From Amia ocellicauda (Eukaryota > Chordata > Actinopteri > Amiiformes > Amiidae), in the NCBI RefSeq assembly GCF_036373705.1, contig NC_089867.1, forward strand, positions 1,838,501 through 1,902,500: 64,000 bases of DNA, written 5' to 3'. Every line of letters starts with the position of its first letter. The first letter of the stretch is position 1. Made by a program: the position numbers and the translations under genes. The notes under the pieces were generated by a model. The model was not told where the DNA came from. It saw nothing but the letters and a program-made list of their open reading frames with translations, and did not search any database. Positions 25,169 to 38,500 of this stretch are shown here, in pieces.

Positions 25169-27430
25169 TCAGGATGATGCATCTTGAATAGGTCCCAGGA
25201 CAGCAACTCCCTCAATCTCAACACGACCACCCTGTGAGTTGGAGAGAACCTGGTCAGAAATATGACTGAATAGAGTACTATAAACAATATATTTAAAATT
25301 ATGATAATTACTTATGTATTGATGTGTTATATAATTACTGTATACCATTTACCCACTGTAAATAAAATACATATAATATATGGAACTTACTCTGGGCAAG
25401 GCAGCAACCTGGAACGCAGCTCTTGCTGGAAAATTGTTATGAAAAACTGGTAGAAAACAATAAAGGAGCAATTAGTATTGGTAGTAAGACTTAATAGTGT
25501 ATTGTAATACAAATAAGCACAAATCAGAAAAGGTTTTGTGATGGGTGACAAATATAGAAGACCCCAGCTTTCACAAATAGGCTCTTTAAAATATAATTGT
25601 TTGATGGGTTAATGGGTTTTGAATACCTGCCAGATAAAATGTTTTAAACTTCTGAAATGGCACTATATTTCCAAAGAGGTTATGGAGTGCATTGTACTCC
25701 AGGTGTGCTCTGATACAGTGTGTTGGAGAGCTAGTTTGGATCTGCCAAACACTGAGAGGACTGTATGGCTTGTCTGCGATCCAATGTCTTTGCTTCTATA
25801 ACTTAAGGCACCTTCCACCTTGAACCCACTCCCCATCTGTTCTGAAAATGGAACACCTTGAAGAACATACACCTTCAAGCGTTTGTTATAAAATTGAAAT
25901 AAGGTCATACAATTGAAAATCTATCTTTAAATTTATCAGCTTCTTCAGTTGCTGTAGACTAGAACAATTGCGTGGTGAACCCTGGGTGTGACAACACTGC
26001 CCACCTGACATACTGAATCCAAGCTGTGTAATACAACATCCCATTTCATAGAGCTTTATCATGTCTGAATGTTTGCATATTTGACTGCCATTAAGCTGCA
26101 TAAAATCAGCAGTGTGAAATGTTCTAACTTTCAGTCATGGATCTGATTTCCATATTAAGTCACAAGACCAAATAAAAGCCCTGTCATCTGTGCCTATTCA
26201 CAATGCCCTGTTTATCCTAGTGTCAACAGACCATAGCACAGAACACCATAAATTTGTGCTGTGGCTTTGTTGGTCAGCTATATGAGCAGTGACTGAAGAA
26301 AGCGGATAAAAGGAAGTTCTGTGCGTTTCGTGCTCTAGATCATAGTGACGTTATAGGATGAGAGTGCAGGGTATCTAGGTCAGTTCCACTTTAATGATGA
26401 TGTGACAAACAGCAATTTACAGAAAAATGCTGTGGGGGGAAAAAAAAACAACAAGGAGAACATGTAGCAAGAATCTGAATAGATCGTTGTTTCTGTCCTT
26501 GTATGAGCATCATTCCAAATAAATGTTGAAGAAAACTAGTTATTTGTAATTCAACTTTTCATTTTGTTGATTTCCTAACGTATAAATAATTAGAATATGA
26601 TATAATTTGATTGTTCTGTAAATTCATAGTCAAAAATATCCCCTAACAAACTGAATATTTTGTTGAATCACAGGTTGATTCTGACATTTGTACTGCAGGT
26701 AACACCAGGACCGGTTGCTAGGTTGGCAACCCTGGTCAGTAGCAACTGGAGATTAAAAAATGTTTTAGCAATTGTATATTGTTGTTTCATAGTTAATTAT
26801 CCATCTGACTGTAAAATGCAATATCAGCTACTTATGCCCTTTGCTTACTTGTCTGTCAGTACCGAATCCACTATTCAATCTTGTTTTGTGCTTTTACATT
26901 TGGATGGTTTCATCTCAAAACACATGTAACAGATCTCAGGTTTCAAAGCAGACCCCTATAGCACATAGTGAGCTTTTTAGTTAATTCAGCACTGTCGTTT
27001 TTATTTGTTAACACTTTGTGAAATAATGGGACTCCATTCAAGCCACCACTGTTCTGTATGCATCAGGTCACGGAAAGTTCTCTTAAACTGGAAGGACACA
27101 TTTCAGACTGGCTGCCTGAGCAGAGGTCAAGTTTCAGTGCATTTCATGGTGTACCGTTTCGCTGAGATAAAAGGATACAGTTGCATTCCACATTATATTA
27201 AGAAGGAAATACCCGAGCAGGCAGATTTGTGTCCTGCAAACAAATGACTGCGGAAGGATAGGAAATGTGAATCTTGCAGCTTGTCAATGCTCAGATATGA
27301 GCAGCCACATTGTGAAGGAGAGGCAAAGGTGTAAGATAGAATAAGGAGACTGATAAATAGAGTTGGTTGCAGCTTCAGGACACCAGAAATGAAATAGGAA
27401 TGTTAACACGTTTATACAAGTGAATATATA

Positions 27431-27469
<39 letters not shown>

Positions 27470-27496
27470 TACCCATATATACACACACATACATTT

Positions 27497-27533
<37 letters not shown>

Positions 27534-30500
27534 CACATATACACAGTGGACATCCAAGAGATCTAAGCCTGGCAGGGGGCATTCCTCATAAATATCTCAC
27601 TTAGTAATTACTGCTGCAAATATCCTTGATTACTCCTTTAAAGATTCAGAGACATCAGTCAATGATTCCTTGAACATTCAGCTACAAAGCCTCAACAAAT
27701 CTGTAACTTTCAACCTGTCACCTTTATTTATTCTTTCATCCTAGGAAGCAGTTTTAGCTGTTCATCCCTAGGTCTTACTTATTTTCCTTCATATTAAATG
27801 CATCAAAGATTTTTTTAAAGCTAAATCCGTTGTATTGCATGTTGATACATTTTAAACGTTTGACAGGAAAACATCTGGGTGCTGATTTAGAATTACATTT
27901 TTTCCATTCATTCCATAACCTCAGCTGTGAGTGGATGTTTCACAGCCAAGAGTGACCCCTTGTGGACATTTTTGAAAATAGCTGAACATCAAAAAAGTAT
28001 CTCGTTATACAACAAAGTCTTAGACAGGCACTGCGATTGGCAATAAGTGGGGTTGGCATTAAATAAACATTAAAAATTACATTTATATATGTATCTGCAC
28101 ATGTGTTGGTATATACAGCTCTGGAAAAAATTAAGAGACCACTCCAAGTTCAGAAATCAATGTTAACTAATTTTTTTCCAGAGCTGTATATTTTCATGCA
28201 ATTTCACTATGCTTATGAATTTATATTAAACATATAGTCTAACAGCCCAGCTGACAGCACATACTAAACATAAAAAAACGACTACTATTACATCCATTGT
28301 TATTTTGCATCTAACCCTCAACTTTAAACTATGAAACTTTAAACACTTGATTCATTAATCTTCCACATTCCCCTAATTCAAACTGTGATTATATCTCCAT
28401 TCGCAGTCGGAGCAACCCAAGCCGACTAATGTAGAAACCTGGGGTGTGTATGACATATGTTTACCATAGGCTCTGGGTACTTACATTGCTTATACACTTC
28501 ATTAACACCATTGAAGTCATTCATATCTGCCAGAAGAACAGTTGTCTTCACAACTGGAAGAAAAACAAAATCAATATGCATAGCAAGGTCAAAGAAACTA
28601 TTGTTTTATACTTCATAGTCAAATTCATTATTTTGCATAATGTATATGTTTCTTACCACTGCTGTAATCACATCCAGCACTCTTCAGAATTTCTCCCATG
28701 TTAATAAGCGCCTATTATAAAAGGAAAAGCAATACGATTAAATCACTGTCTTCATAAAATACAATCCTCAAGAATTATAATTAAATTGTATTTTAAATTG
28801 TAAATTGTAGAATATTTGAGAACCTAAACGCATATTAGTAATTGAATTAGTCCTATAAAATCTTGTATGCACCGGGAGCCTGATATGTTTCGTGTAGAAG
28901 TCAATATATGCACAATGCGTATCATAGTTTTAGTACTTATGTGTTGCCAGCTGCTTTAAGATAAAAACATAAATGTCCATTTGCCAAAAGTACTCCACAG
29001 AATGACCACATTGAACAGTGAGAAATAAGTCATTGGAGAAGGCAGAGAGAAGAATGTAAGAGATAGATTAGGTTTTGGAGTCACCTGTTTGGCCTCTGCA
29101 AGCACACCCCCAGTCACCAGTTGTCCAGACACAGGGTCCATTCCCAGTTGTCCAGAGATGTACATTGTGCGATCAACCACCACTGCCTGGCTGGATGACA
29201 GGACAGACATTCAGAGTTAAAGGGAGCAAGCAGGAAAAGGGGTGCAGGGCAAGAGAATTGCACTGTATTATTGCACTTTGTATTACTCTTTTATTTTGTA
29301 AGTCTCCCTGGACAAGGGCGTCTGCTAAGAAATAAATCATAATAATAATACACAGTTGAAAATTTCCCTATTTACATTGATTGATCCTTACTGTTGTTGA
29401 AAAAATAACTCCCTACACCATGGTAAATGAATTAGATTTGCAATTGCAATATGCACACAGTGAAAACAAAATATTACTACTAAAAATATTAGTACTAAAA
29501 CAACACTTCAAACTGTATCATATCAAAATGTACTTGAATATATAAACTGTGGGCCTATTGTGTGTATTAATTATTTTTAAAATACTATATTTGTTGCAAT
29601 TTGTATCACTGACATCTTCTGTTTGAAAATATCATTTGGAGACTTCTTGAAACACCTGTCATTCCTGATCAAATCCTCTCATTCATATTTCAAATTTTAG
29701 AATGCATTAATTTGGTTCTGTATCCTTGTACATTATCTGAAACATCTTAAAACATTAAATACACACAGTGCAAACATAATAGTGAAATAAACTTAATAAT
29801 AACAGATTGCTATTACAGTTAGTTTAGCCTGTTACAGATAGTTTGCATGATGGCTACAGAAGGGCAACAGACTGAACTTTAGTACACACTCAAAATCTGT
29901 AACTTATTAAGTACACATGGTCATGGCTGCCTACTTCTCTCAGCAACCATTGGTGGAAACACTGGCAACACCCCTGACTTTATTTAGAATAGAACCACCA
30001 ACCTGTCTCATTATAAAACAGCTGTAATATTGCACAATTATATGTATACACCAGTCTCACAATTATTCATATATAAATATCTGTCACAAACGGCAGGAAA
30101 TAGACAGTAGAAACATATTTCTCAATGCAAAATGTGCGTCTTTACTCACACAATTGATCTTTCATGGATCCTTCTTTGGTTTGGATAACAAACAAGATTT
30201 TTTTCTTCCTATTGTCTTACAATAATTTGTGACCACTGGCAGAATAACATCTGCAGCTCCTCCATGCTGCACAGCTTGTACTTATGAACTACTTTTATCA
30301 GTCCATACCATTGGATAGTGAATACTAGGATTGCTAATCAACAATATTGATTTAATGCACATTTAAGAAGTTGGTCATAGACTTGGATCTTATACTTCAG
30401 ATTGTTATCATGCTGGAAAGTCCACAGGTGGCTAAGCTTCAGCTTCTTGTCAGAGGGCACCTGACACTTGTGGCTGAAATACCCTGGAACACTTAAATCT

Positions 30501-31557
30501 ACCTAGTTTCCTAAAACACCTTTTTATCAAACTATAGTTCAAATTACTTTTTGCAACTTAAAAGAAAATGAAAATGTTCTTGCTGTTGTTTTTGCTCAAA
30601 TATATTCCTACCTGTAGATGCCTCGTCTTATAGGAGCTTTTGAAGTATAGGGGATTTTCCGATTTATAGCAGCCATAGCTTCCAAAATAATCAAAATGCT
30701 GGTGTGCACAGTTCCAATTCTTAAACTGAATACCTTACAACCTTTGAAACCAAGTACAGTTCATACACTGTACATGTTATCAGCCTCAGACACACCCCCA
30801 AGGCTGTTGAACTACTGAGGTTTTATTTCTAAATCGTTTTCTTCGTAGTATTAAACAATTCCAAAGCTACTTAACAATATTTAACTAGAAAAAATTGAAA
30901 ATATATGCTAAAATTATCAAATTAAATTAATACATATACAAAAATATTTCATGCAGCTAGCCTCTCTCTTTCTATTTACAAGTAAACTCAAACAAATCAA
31001 ATACAAATCCTTACATTTCTCAGATCAGTTGATTATCAACCAGCCTAACTATGCCACGCTAACTATGTATATGACTGATTAAGGAAAATAACAAATCTTA
31101 AAATGTTTGTGTCACTAACATAATCCACTTGTCTTAATCTCATTGCATTTCGAAATACAGACGTATTCAAATCCAAATGTGAAAGGAAAAATGTATCATT
31201 TATCATAAGCATGTACTGCAATACACAAAACAAAAGTAAAGTATATAATCGATGGATACTGATAACGATACTGTAAGTAACAACTAACATTGACTAAATG
31301 ATAAAAAAAACAATATTTGAAAATAAACCTTTTATATTATTATTACAGATCACAGGGACACTTTGTTTTTTTAATTTGAAAGGACAATACCCTGTATATC
31401 TGAAACACAGCAACATTTGCTATAAACTGACACATTAACGATGTAATGTTTCAACTGATTTTAAAGTAATACAATTGAAATATATTATCTACCTGTATGG
31501 CCCAATTGCAGCCGGAGCTTTAGCAGTGCTAATTATTCTTCTAATGATCGCCGACAT
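25169..31557 (-). CDS. rida: Reactive intermediate imine deaminase A (RidA/UK114)
   Basis: RIDA hydrolyses reactive enamine/imine intermediates released by PLP enzymes, giving ketoacids and ammonia, and works as a homotrimer. Six exons on the minus strand join cleanly: 31493-31557, 29085-29190, 28657-28711, 28485-28553, 25391-25446 and 25169-25231. All have AG/GT borders. They total 414 bp, or 137 residues plus stop, exactly the human length. The start Met-Ser-Ala-Ile-Ile-Arg-Arg and the early Ile-Gly-Pro-Tyr-Ser block match the family. So do the Ile-Ser-Gly-Gln segment, Phe-Pro-Ala-Arg at 104-107 (Arg107 is the substrate-binding arginine) and Glu122 in Arg-Val-Glu-Ile-Glu. The last two exons lie in unit 2 of the 10,355-bp duplication; an identical orphan pair is at 14814-15091. 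The gene converges on ERICH5 and diverges from POP1 across a short shared promoter region. The expected location is cytosol and mitochondria. Identification is firm. Confidence 0.97.
26108..27430. other. Unique part of RIDA intron 4, no recognised feature
   Basis: Single-copy sequence immediately right of the duplication. Several short open frames occur, none with splice context or family resemblance. Confidence 0.55.
27431..27546. repeat. Compound (CA)n/(TA)n microsatellite
   Basis: AC runs followed by TA runs inside RIDA intron 4. The open frame over it on the minus strand is a repeat artefact rich in Tyr, Ile, Cys and Val. Confidence 0.9.
28116..28186. mobile_element. Short Tc1-type MITE (71 bp)
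   Basis: A hairpin flanked by TA on both sides. The left arm begins CAGCTCTGGAAAAAATTAAG and the right arm is its complement. It is the same family as 9889-9966, in the reverse orientation, and its loop shares 'agttcagaaatcaa' as the complement. It lies in RIDA intron 4, about 300 bp beyond exon 4. Confidence 0.8.
29255..29352 (+). repeat. L2-type LINE/SINE 3' tail
   Basis: The block 'ctggacaagggcgtctgcta' followed by an AATAATAATA tail is the characteristic 3' end of fish L2-related elements. No coding part is left. It lies in RIDA intron 1, just upstream of exon 2. Confidence 0.65.
29353..31492. other. RIDA intron 1, no recognised feature
   Basis: About 2.1 kb of AT-rich sequence between exon 1 and the L2-type tail. 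I saw no further exon, RNA gene or mobile element. Confidence 0.6.
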
Positions 31558-32056
31558 AGCTCTGTATAGTGTTAGTCCACAACTAGTAGAGTTAGCACAA
31601 CAACAACAACAACAAAACTGCTATGGCAGATACTACAAAGACACAAGTTAGCAGCAATTCGCTCTGTATTCCTCGTCTTGTCTTATTCAGGGTCCAACCT
31701 GGCAATCCTGCTGTACCGTATAACTGCATATATAGGCGCATAAAATAATAATAATAATTTGTTCACCCTGATTCAAGTGAAAATTAATCGCCCTATATAG
31801 TTTTATGGTTCTTCTTACATGTAACGTACCTGTAGTGTTATTGCTTAGTCTTAAGAGAATATATATATCATGATACATTAATACATTGTCATTGGATAAC
31901 AATCGTATTTAACTACATTTCCCAAGTTTCACAGCTGCCAAAGCGGAAGTACTTGAAGTTGTTGTACACGGAAGTGAAAGTTCATTCAGCAAAGCAAGAA
32001 AGCATGGTTTGGAGAGCTGCACCACGTCTTGTTTAACGTTCACATCAGCGACGAAG
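31558..32056. promoter_or_regulatory. Bidirectional RIDA/POP1 promoter region and POP1 5' UTR exon
   Basis: The RIDA start codon (31557, minus) and the first POP1 exon (ending at a GT donor after 32056) lie head to head within 0.5 kb. Two CGGAAGT motifs, the consensus for ETS factors such as GABP, occur at 31944-31950 and 31969-31975. No TATA box is obvious next to them. Human RIDA and POP1 are also divergent neighbours. The POP1 5' exon limit is inferred from the donor at 32057-32058 and the acceptor before 32559; transcription starts are not visible from sequence. Confidence 0.65.
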
Positions 32057-32474
32057 GTTAAATGTTTTACTTTATAGTTAACATGTATTTATGTAATCGA
32101 AGACATTGTGTTGTACATTTTAAAGTGGGGGGTATTTTCTGTTTTATACTAAACAATGCTGATTCATATTACGATATCTACTGTGAATATTTTCGAAATG
32201 ACAAATCTAAAAAGTAGAACTTATTTAATAGTGTGTATATTCATTGTGTCGACTTTTTAATAAGTTTTGTAAAATCGTATATTGCAATTACGTACCAACA
32301 CCGTATTTTGTCGTCAGGAGTTTTTGCAAGTCATTGATGCGACACCATAAATTGTCTGTGGACATTTCTGCAGTTTACTTTCAAATGTTTGGTGTAATGT
32401 TTAATCAGTCTTTTAGGACTTTCACCATTGTTTAACATTTATGACTCGCTATGAATTATAACAATGCAATTTGT

Positions 32475-32502
32475 AAATAATAATAATAATAATAATAATA
32501 AT
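32475..32502. repeat. (AAT)n microsatellite
   Basis: A run of AAT triplets in POP1 intron 1, about 60 bp before the first coding exon. Confidence 0.9.
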
Positions 32503-32560
32503 AGTGTGCTTTATAATCGTATGTGATCTAATAAAGCAATAATTTCTTCATTTGTTAGAC

Positions 32561-35500
32561 ATGTCCGGAGCAAAAGAAAGGATGCATAAAAAAAAGATGA
32601 GGAATCAGCCTAGCAATGTCACTTTCCCTTCCCCTGGGTGGGACTCTGCGGGAGATGAGAGACCGAAGCGACATGGAGGACAGACACCGATGCATGGTAC
32701 ACACAATCTATACAGCTTTGCTGATTGTATTAATAACACACATAAAAACGTTTATATGCGATTCTAGCATTATTCATTCAGTTATCAATTTATATTAAAA
32801 TTATTAAATCTGATTTATTATAAATTTAGAAGCGAGACAGATAAGGAAATAATTACAATAAGTCCTTTCCCAACAGACTTTCAGTTAGCATCACACACTT
32901 TCACATTAGTGTTGCAAGCAGTGAGTGCTATCTTCAGTTTTGTTTTGTGGTTTACAGATAGGAGGAATGATGATTCTAATAGCCAGGGCCAATCTCCTTC
33001 ATGGACCAGAGGACACCACTGGGGGGGCAGTGAAAGGGGACCTCGGGGCTATTCACAGGAGCTCCCAAAATATATTACAGGTAAGATTTTCAAACTCCCC
33101 TTTAATGTAGTCCCTATCCCTATGTAGTCAATCCCTAAGAAATAAAATGTATCTGATATGAATAATTTAAAGTTTCCAAATTTCCTTTTAGCATTTGAAA
33201 AATGTGAATTTGTTTGGCAGGCCGTTAAATGCTTGCTTTGTGTGGTTCTACCCCTTTTTCTCTCAGCGTCAGTGTTTGCTCGGGCCAGAGCAGCAGAGGT
33301 GAATGCCATGCTTAAAGCAGTGACCAAGACAACAGGAAGTGCTCATGTGTTCGGCCCTCTGCCCAAACACATGAGGAGAAGAGCCATGAGCCACAACGTC
33401 AAGCGTCTTCCCCGAAGACTGAGGGCCGTGGCCAAAAAGACGGTATGTCAACCATTTTCTAGTACTTGTGGGACACTTTCCCTGCCAAGATATAAAAGGG
33501 TGTGAAATGATTCTCAGAATAGTGTTTTTCATATTTTATCTTGCTAATATTAAGCTTTTTTTTTTTTTTTTTGGTATTATATATTTTTCTACTGTAGACT
33601 GGTATCTCTTGACCAAAATATAATAGTTCTTAGTTTGAAAGGCCTGTTACAAGATCAGAAACAAATTGGATTCCCAACACTGCCTTGCTAAGTTGCCACA
33701 CATATGCCCCTCATAGAGGGGAAGTTCGGTTTCTTCTGAATTGTCTACACAACAGAGGTATTATAAAGTTCTTGAGTTCTGCAGAAATATGTCTTAAATA
33801 CTTTTAAATTCAGGTGAATAAAGACTGAATCCTTCAAAAACATGCACTAAGGTGGTTTTTATACAAGTTCAAGCTTATAGTCATATCAGAGAGAGACTTG
33901 GTTGTTTATTAAAAAAAGTCTTGGGAAATATTTTGTAGGTATTGGCTGTCTTTAGTTATGTTACTCTTTTCTGTCTTTAGCTGGAAAAAACGAGCCAGCA
34001 GAAAAAGGAGCAGTCCAAGAGCAAGAGCCGCCGTGCTCGCCGGAGACATGGAAACTTGCTGCTGGAGTTCAACCGCAGGCAGAGGAAGAACATGTGGCTG
34101 GAGACGCACATCTGGCATGCCAAGAGGTTCCATATGGTGAAGAAATGGGGCTACTGTCTAGGTGACAGGCCCACTTATAAGTGCTACCGAGCTTGCTTTC
34201 GAGCAATGACTAACCACTGCCTCCTCCAGGTCAGTGGCATTCTCCGTATACCCTTTACTGCAATAAGTACAGTAACCACAGAGTGTGAAATACCAGTCTT
34301 TGTTCTTGTCGCAGGACCTTTCCTACTACTGCTGTGTGGAGCTACAGGGAGAGGAGGACAAGCTGTTAAGTGCTCTGAGTCAACTGACTAATAAAGAGAC
34401 TGGTATTTAAGAGTTACTGTTTACTCTATCAGAAGGGATTTTACTCCCTATATTATGGTTATGGCCCCATCAAGTTTTATTCAGCTTCTCATTTCCCTCA
34501 ATCTAGTGGGTAACAATCCTGGTTCTGAAGAGTATTTACCTTAAATAAATCAGAGCATGAAACAGAAAATAATGTTGCTCTTAAGATTTATTGTCTTTAT
34601 AATTTTAAAGATAGAAATTCATTGTTCCAATTTCTATACTGAATTCTAATTCCAATTACTGAATGTAGGAGAGAGGTCCTTACTAATAGTGTTATTTGTG
34701 TGTGGTGTGGTCTAAAGTAAAACGAAATATATGTATCTTTGAAAAAGGTCTCTCGTATGAATAGGGCAAAGAAACACCTGAAAACCAAATTTGCCTTTTT
34801 GCACGTAATCACATGATGGTATTCCTCTGTTCAGGGCCAACATTTGCAGCAGCAGCGTGTCTGTCGGGGAGGCGTCAGGGCACTGTATATGTGTACAAAG
34901 CAGACCAGTTCCCAGACCAGCTGCTTGGACAGGTCCTCTTCATGTGGAGACCGAAGACTGGGGCTTCAGACCACAGGCAACTCTGGATTTGGGCCCATCC
35001 TTCTCTAAAGCAGGTATGACCAGCAGTGCTGCCAACATGCATGCATTTTGACGCACTCCTTTTAACAAAATAACATGGTCACATTCAAGGAATACATTTG
35101 CACACACACATTTGTTCGACAAATGGCTTTGCCTCGAGCAGCCGATTAATTTAATTTGTCCGAAAGTACAAAGCAGTTACTTAAGTTTGTTCTTCGATAG
35201 TGTTTCAACCAGGAATGCACTAACTCTGCTGACCGCAATGATGTTGCTTTTTAAAACCGCTAAAATTGCCATGGTTTTCCAGGACCTTCTGACTGAGCTG
35301 CAGTCTGTATGCCAGTGCTCAGAGCCAATCAATCCCAGGGCTCCAGAGGCTCACCCAGCCCCGGCACCGTGCCCCACTGAGAGTGCAGCCGAAGAGAAGC
35401 CAATTGGGAAGAAGAGGAAGAGAGCAGATGGGGAGGGACTGGCATCCGTTTCCGTAAAGAAGATCATTGGAGATGGCACTTGCCCACCAAACAAACCAGT

Positions 35501-38500
35501 GTCCTGGAATTCAAAGACAACTGGAATAGTCATAAGGTAACGCCATCACCATTCCTGCACATCCATCTGAACCCCATCTCTGGGAACGGGAGTGGTAACA
35601 TGAACAAAAACACATAATTTGATTGCTTTTAATAGAAAAGTGTGCAATTATAGTTCCCAGTATAATTTGCAGTGAGCTAGGGCTTACCGTGGGGGGTGTG
35701 GCATGTGGCTTTCTTGCGCTATTCTGAAAAAGTAGAACTCTTCTGTTTTATTGCTCAATTAATGGGTAGAACTAGTTACTACAGAAATGCAAAATAAAAG
35801 TAATATTAATAAATAAAGATTAAAAAGAATGATGTGCAAAATACATTGCAAATACTTGAAAAGGAGCATTTGAAGTCGATTTTTTAGATTCAAATACATA
35901 TTTTAAATAACAATATGTAAATGAATCCGTTTCAGTGTTGTTTTTAAGTGTTACAAACAGAATACAATTAACACCTGCCTCCCGCCAAATGCTGGTAGAT
36001 TTAGCCAGTGATGGGTAAATCTGTCAATCTTACCAGCCACTTTGGCGGGTAGCCAACAAGTGTACGGGAACTCAACTTGTTTTAATTTCTCATAATGTAT
36101 TGGTCGATAAGTTTCAAAAAGTGTTTTCGAATTATAATAGTTGCGTTGACAAAGTTCATATTCGCACAATCGGTGGAATTCTCCAGGTCTGCGAAAATGG
36201 CTTCCTTACAGAGAAGCACATGAGTGTATAATAATGTGCAGTGCAATTAAACTACCACGAATCTACAGCTGATATGTTAACCCACCTAAAAGCCAAACAA
36301 CCTTCTGTGAAACTAGCAATGACAGAAAAGGAAAGTGCAGCAACAAGCACATTATATACACACAGCCAGCTATTGCTATTTATTCTGTATTCGCTGGAAC
36401 TCAAATGCACAGTTCTGTTTCCGAACGCAGAGCGACAGTCTGAGTGTGGTTTGGACGGGAAAAGTCAATTGTTTAGTCAAGTAGACTGTATAAATTAGCT
36501 AGATAGATAGGTCTTATACATGTTGTATTTCGGTGTTGTGACCAGAAAACATTGGCACAAGGACGCTACTCTTAAGGCATTTTCGTTGTAGCTCACATTG
36601 CTAAACTGGCAAATGAATGAAAGTGTATAAAAATTTAAAGAAAAACATATTGGTCTGTCAGTTACAGTTGTAGTGGCAAAATATTCCTTTATAAACATAT
36701 AGTCACAACCTTTATGGTTAATTTGAAATTGTTATATTGAGAATACTTTGAAATGTAATGACTTTTAATGACCGTGCGGAAACCCAGAGAAGGGAGTAGC
36801 AGTGAAGAGGAAGAGGAGTATGAAGAGCAACAGTGTGTCACCATATAACACCCCTTCTCATGTGTTAGTTTAGTGTTTTGATACAGATCCCCATTAGCTG
36901 CCATGTTATTGCATATGTGATAGATTAATTTGAAAAAGATTCTCCCGCACAGTCTCTACTAGAAAGTGTTATAATTCAATAGAATGCAGTGTTTTGGTCA
37001 AAGACCCACTTGCAAGTAGAAACTGTGTGGGATCATGTTTTTCTATCCAGATCCTTTTCCCTCATATGCACCTGTCTAAGAGTCTATACAGGTGTGGGAT
37101 TAGCTTTTGTTATTGTGATTGATTAATTACCTGAATAAATGTCATGTTCTAATGTTTTCACAACACATTTATGCACCCTCATGTATTTCTGGTGATGTTT
37201 GCCTTTGCCTGGTAAAAATACCAATTGGCTGTTAAGTTTTTTTCCTTCTACCAGACACAGGTGGCCAAAACAGTTAATTTTATCCCCTGGTTACAAACGT
37301 GTGCTTTTAGTTATGTTGTCTGTGGAGTTTCCCTGCCAAAAATACCAACATGACAGTTGAACATTGCAACTCTGATGCGATATTAGACAATTTGTTAAAC
37401 ATTGCATCGTACCTGTCAATTTGTTATGCACTTTTCATCACAAGTTTTTAATCACAAACCGTCACCAACAAAAGTTATCTTTTGGAAATCACTACAAAAC
37501 AAATAGCGCTATAATAAATCGTAAATAACAGATTCAGTATGTATTCACATACAAATTTAAAAAAAAAAAAATCACTCGGGCTACAGCTAAGCAGGCTTCC
37601 TATAGAAACTATAGAACTACCAGGCATCCACTCTTGGCTTGTTTACACTCTTTCACATCGCACAGACTTTCCTCATTCTGCACAATGCATGTTCAGATTT
37701 TGCGCCGATTCTGTGCAGAATGACTAAAGGCAATGACTAAAGCCACATAGCTCTCAAGTTTTCAAAACGTCAGTGTGTGAGATTTGTCACTTGAAAAAAC
37801 ACAAAAACCGGTCAGCCTGAGAGCCAGGGTTGGGGGGGTGCGCATATATGTTGAGCACGTGGCGGGTGTGCGTCAGGGGGTGGGGGCCTGTGCGTAGCAT
37901 AGTTTGTTCGAAATGCGTGATATGTGCGTGACTTCAGAGCTATGTATGCAAACACACACTTCTAGCATATCAATACTAAATAGGTATTGACAATAAATTA
38001 TTTTTCACCACAGTGAGGGTATGACACCGCGGTGAGGCTGTATAACGTTTACCGGCACAGCCCTACTGTGAGCTAATGATAGCAAAGTTCTAGTCCTGAT
38101 TGAAATTTCATAAGGAAAATTGCCAATTTGGATTACACCATATACACTTCTGTGCATATACAAGTTGTGTATTTGTTGTCCTTTTGTGCCACATGGCCAA
38201 ACAAATGCATGAAAGTGTTTTTTTTTTTTTTTTTTTGTGTGCGTGTTATTTTATAGCAATCCGTCCCTGTTCCCTACCCCCACTCCACCCCACACACTCT
38301 CATTCGTAAACACCAACCCCCTCCCAACAACAAATCCCAAACAGACCACCGTACCTATATACTTTCCTGGGGGAAATGCTGACATACCATTCATGTTTAA
38401 GATGTACCTTGCTGCCTTTCAGTGACCTTACAATGGAAATTCTGAGGTATCGTCTGATTGGACCTCTTTCCCACTGCATTCTGACTGATACTTTGAGGCC

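Larger units (their letters stand above)
15749..26103. repeat. Tandem duplication, unit 2 (10,355 bp)
   Basis: Second copy of 5394-15748 in the same orientation. Two substitutions were found by eye: C at 7304 is G at 17659, and G at 10756 is T at 21111. All compared translations were otherwise identical, though I did not align every base. The next base after the shared AATC at 26104-26107 is where the copies diverge: unit 1 continues into unit 2, and unit 2 continues into unique RIDA intron 4. Confidence 0.97.

Noticed and set aside
27284-27553. Open frame rich in Tyr, Ile, Cys and Val
   Set aside because: Translation of CA/TA microsatellite sequence.
33049-33532. Minus-strand open frames over POP1 exon 4
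   Set aside because: Shadows of the conserved POP1 coding exon at 33267-33442.
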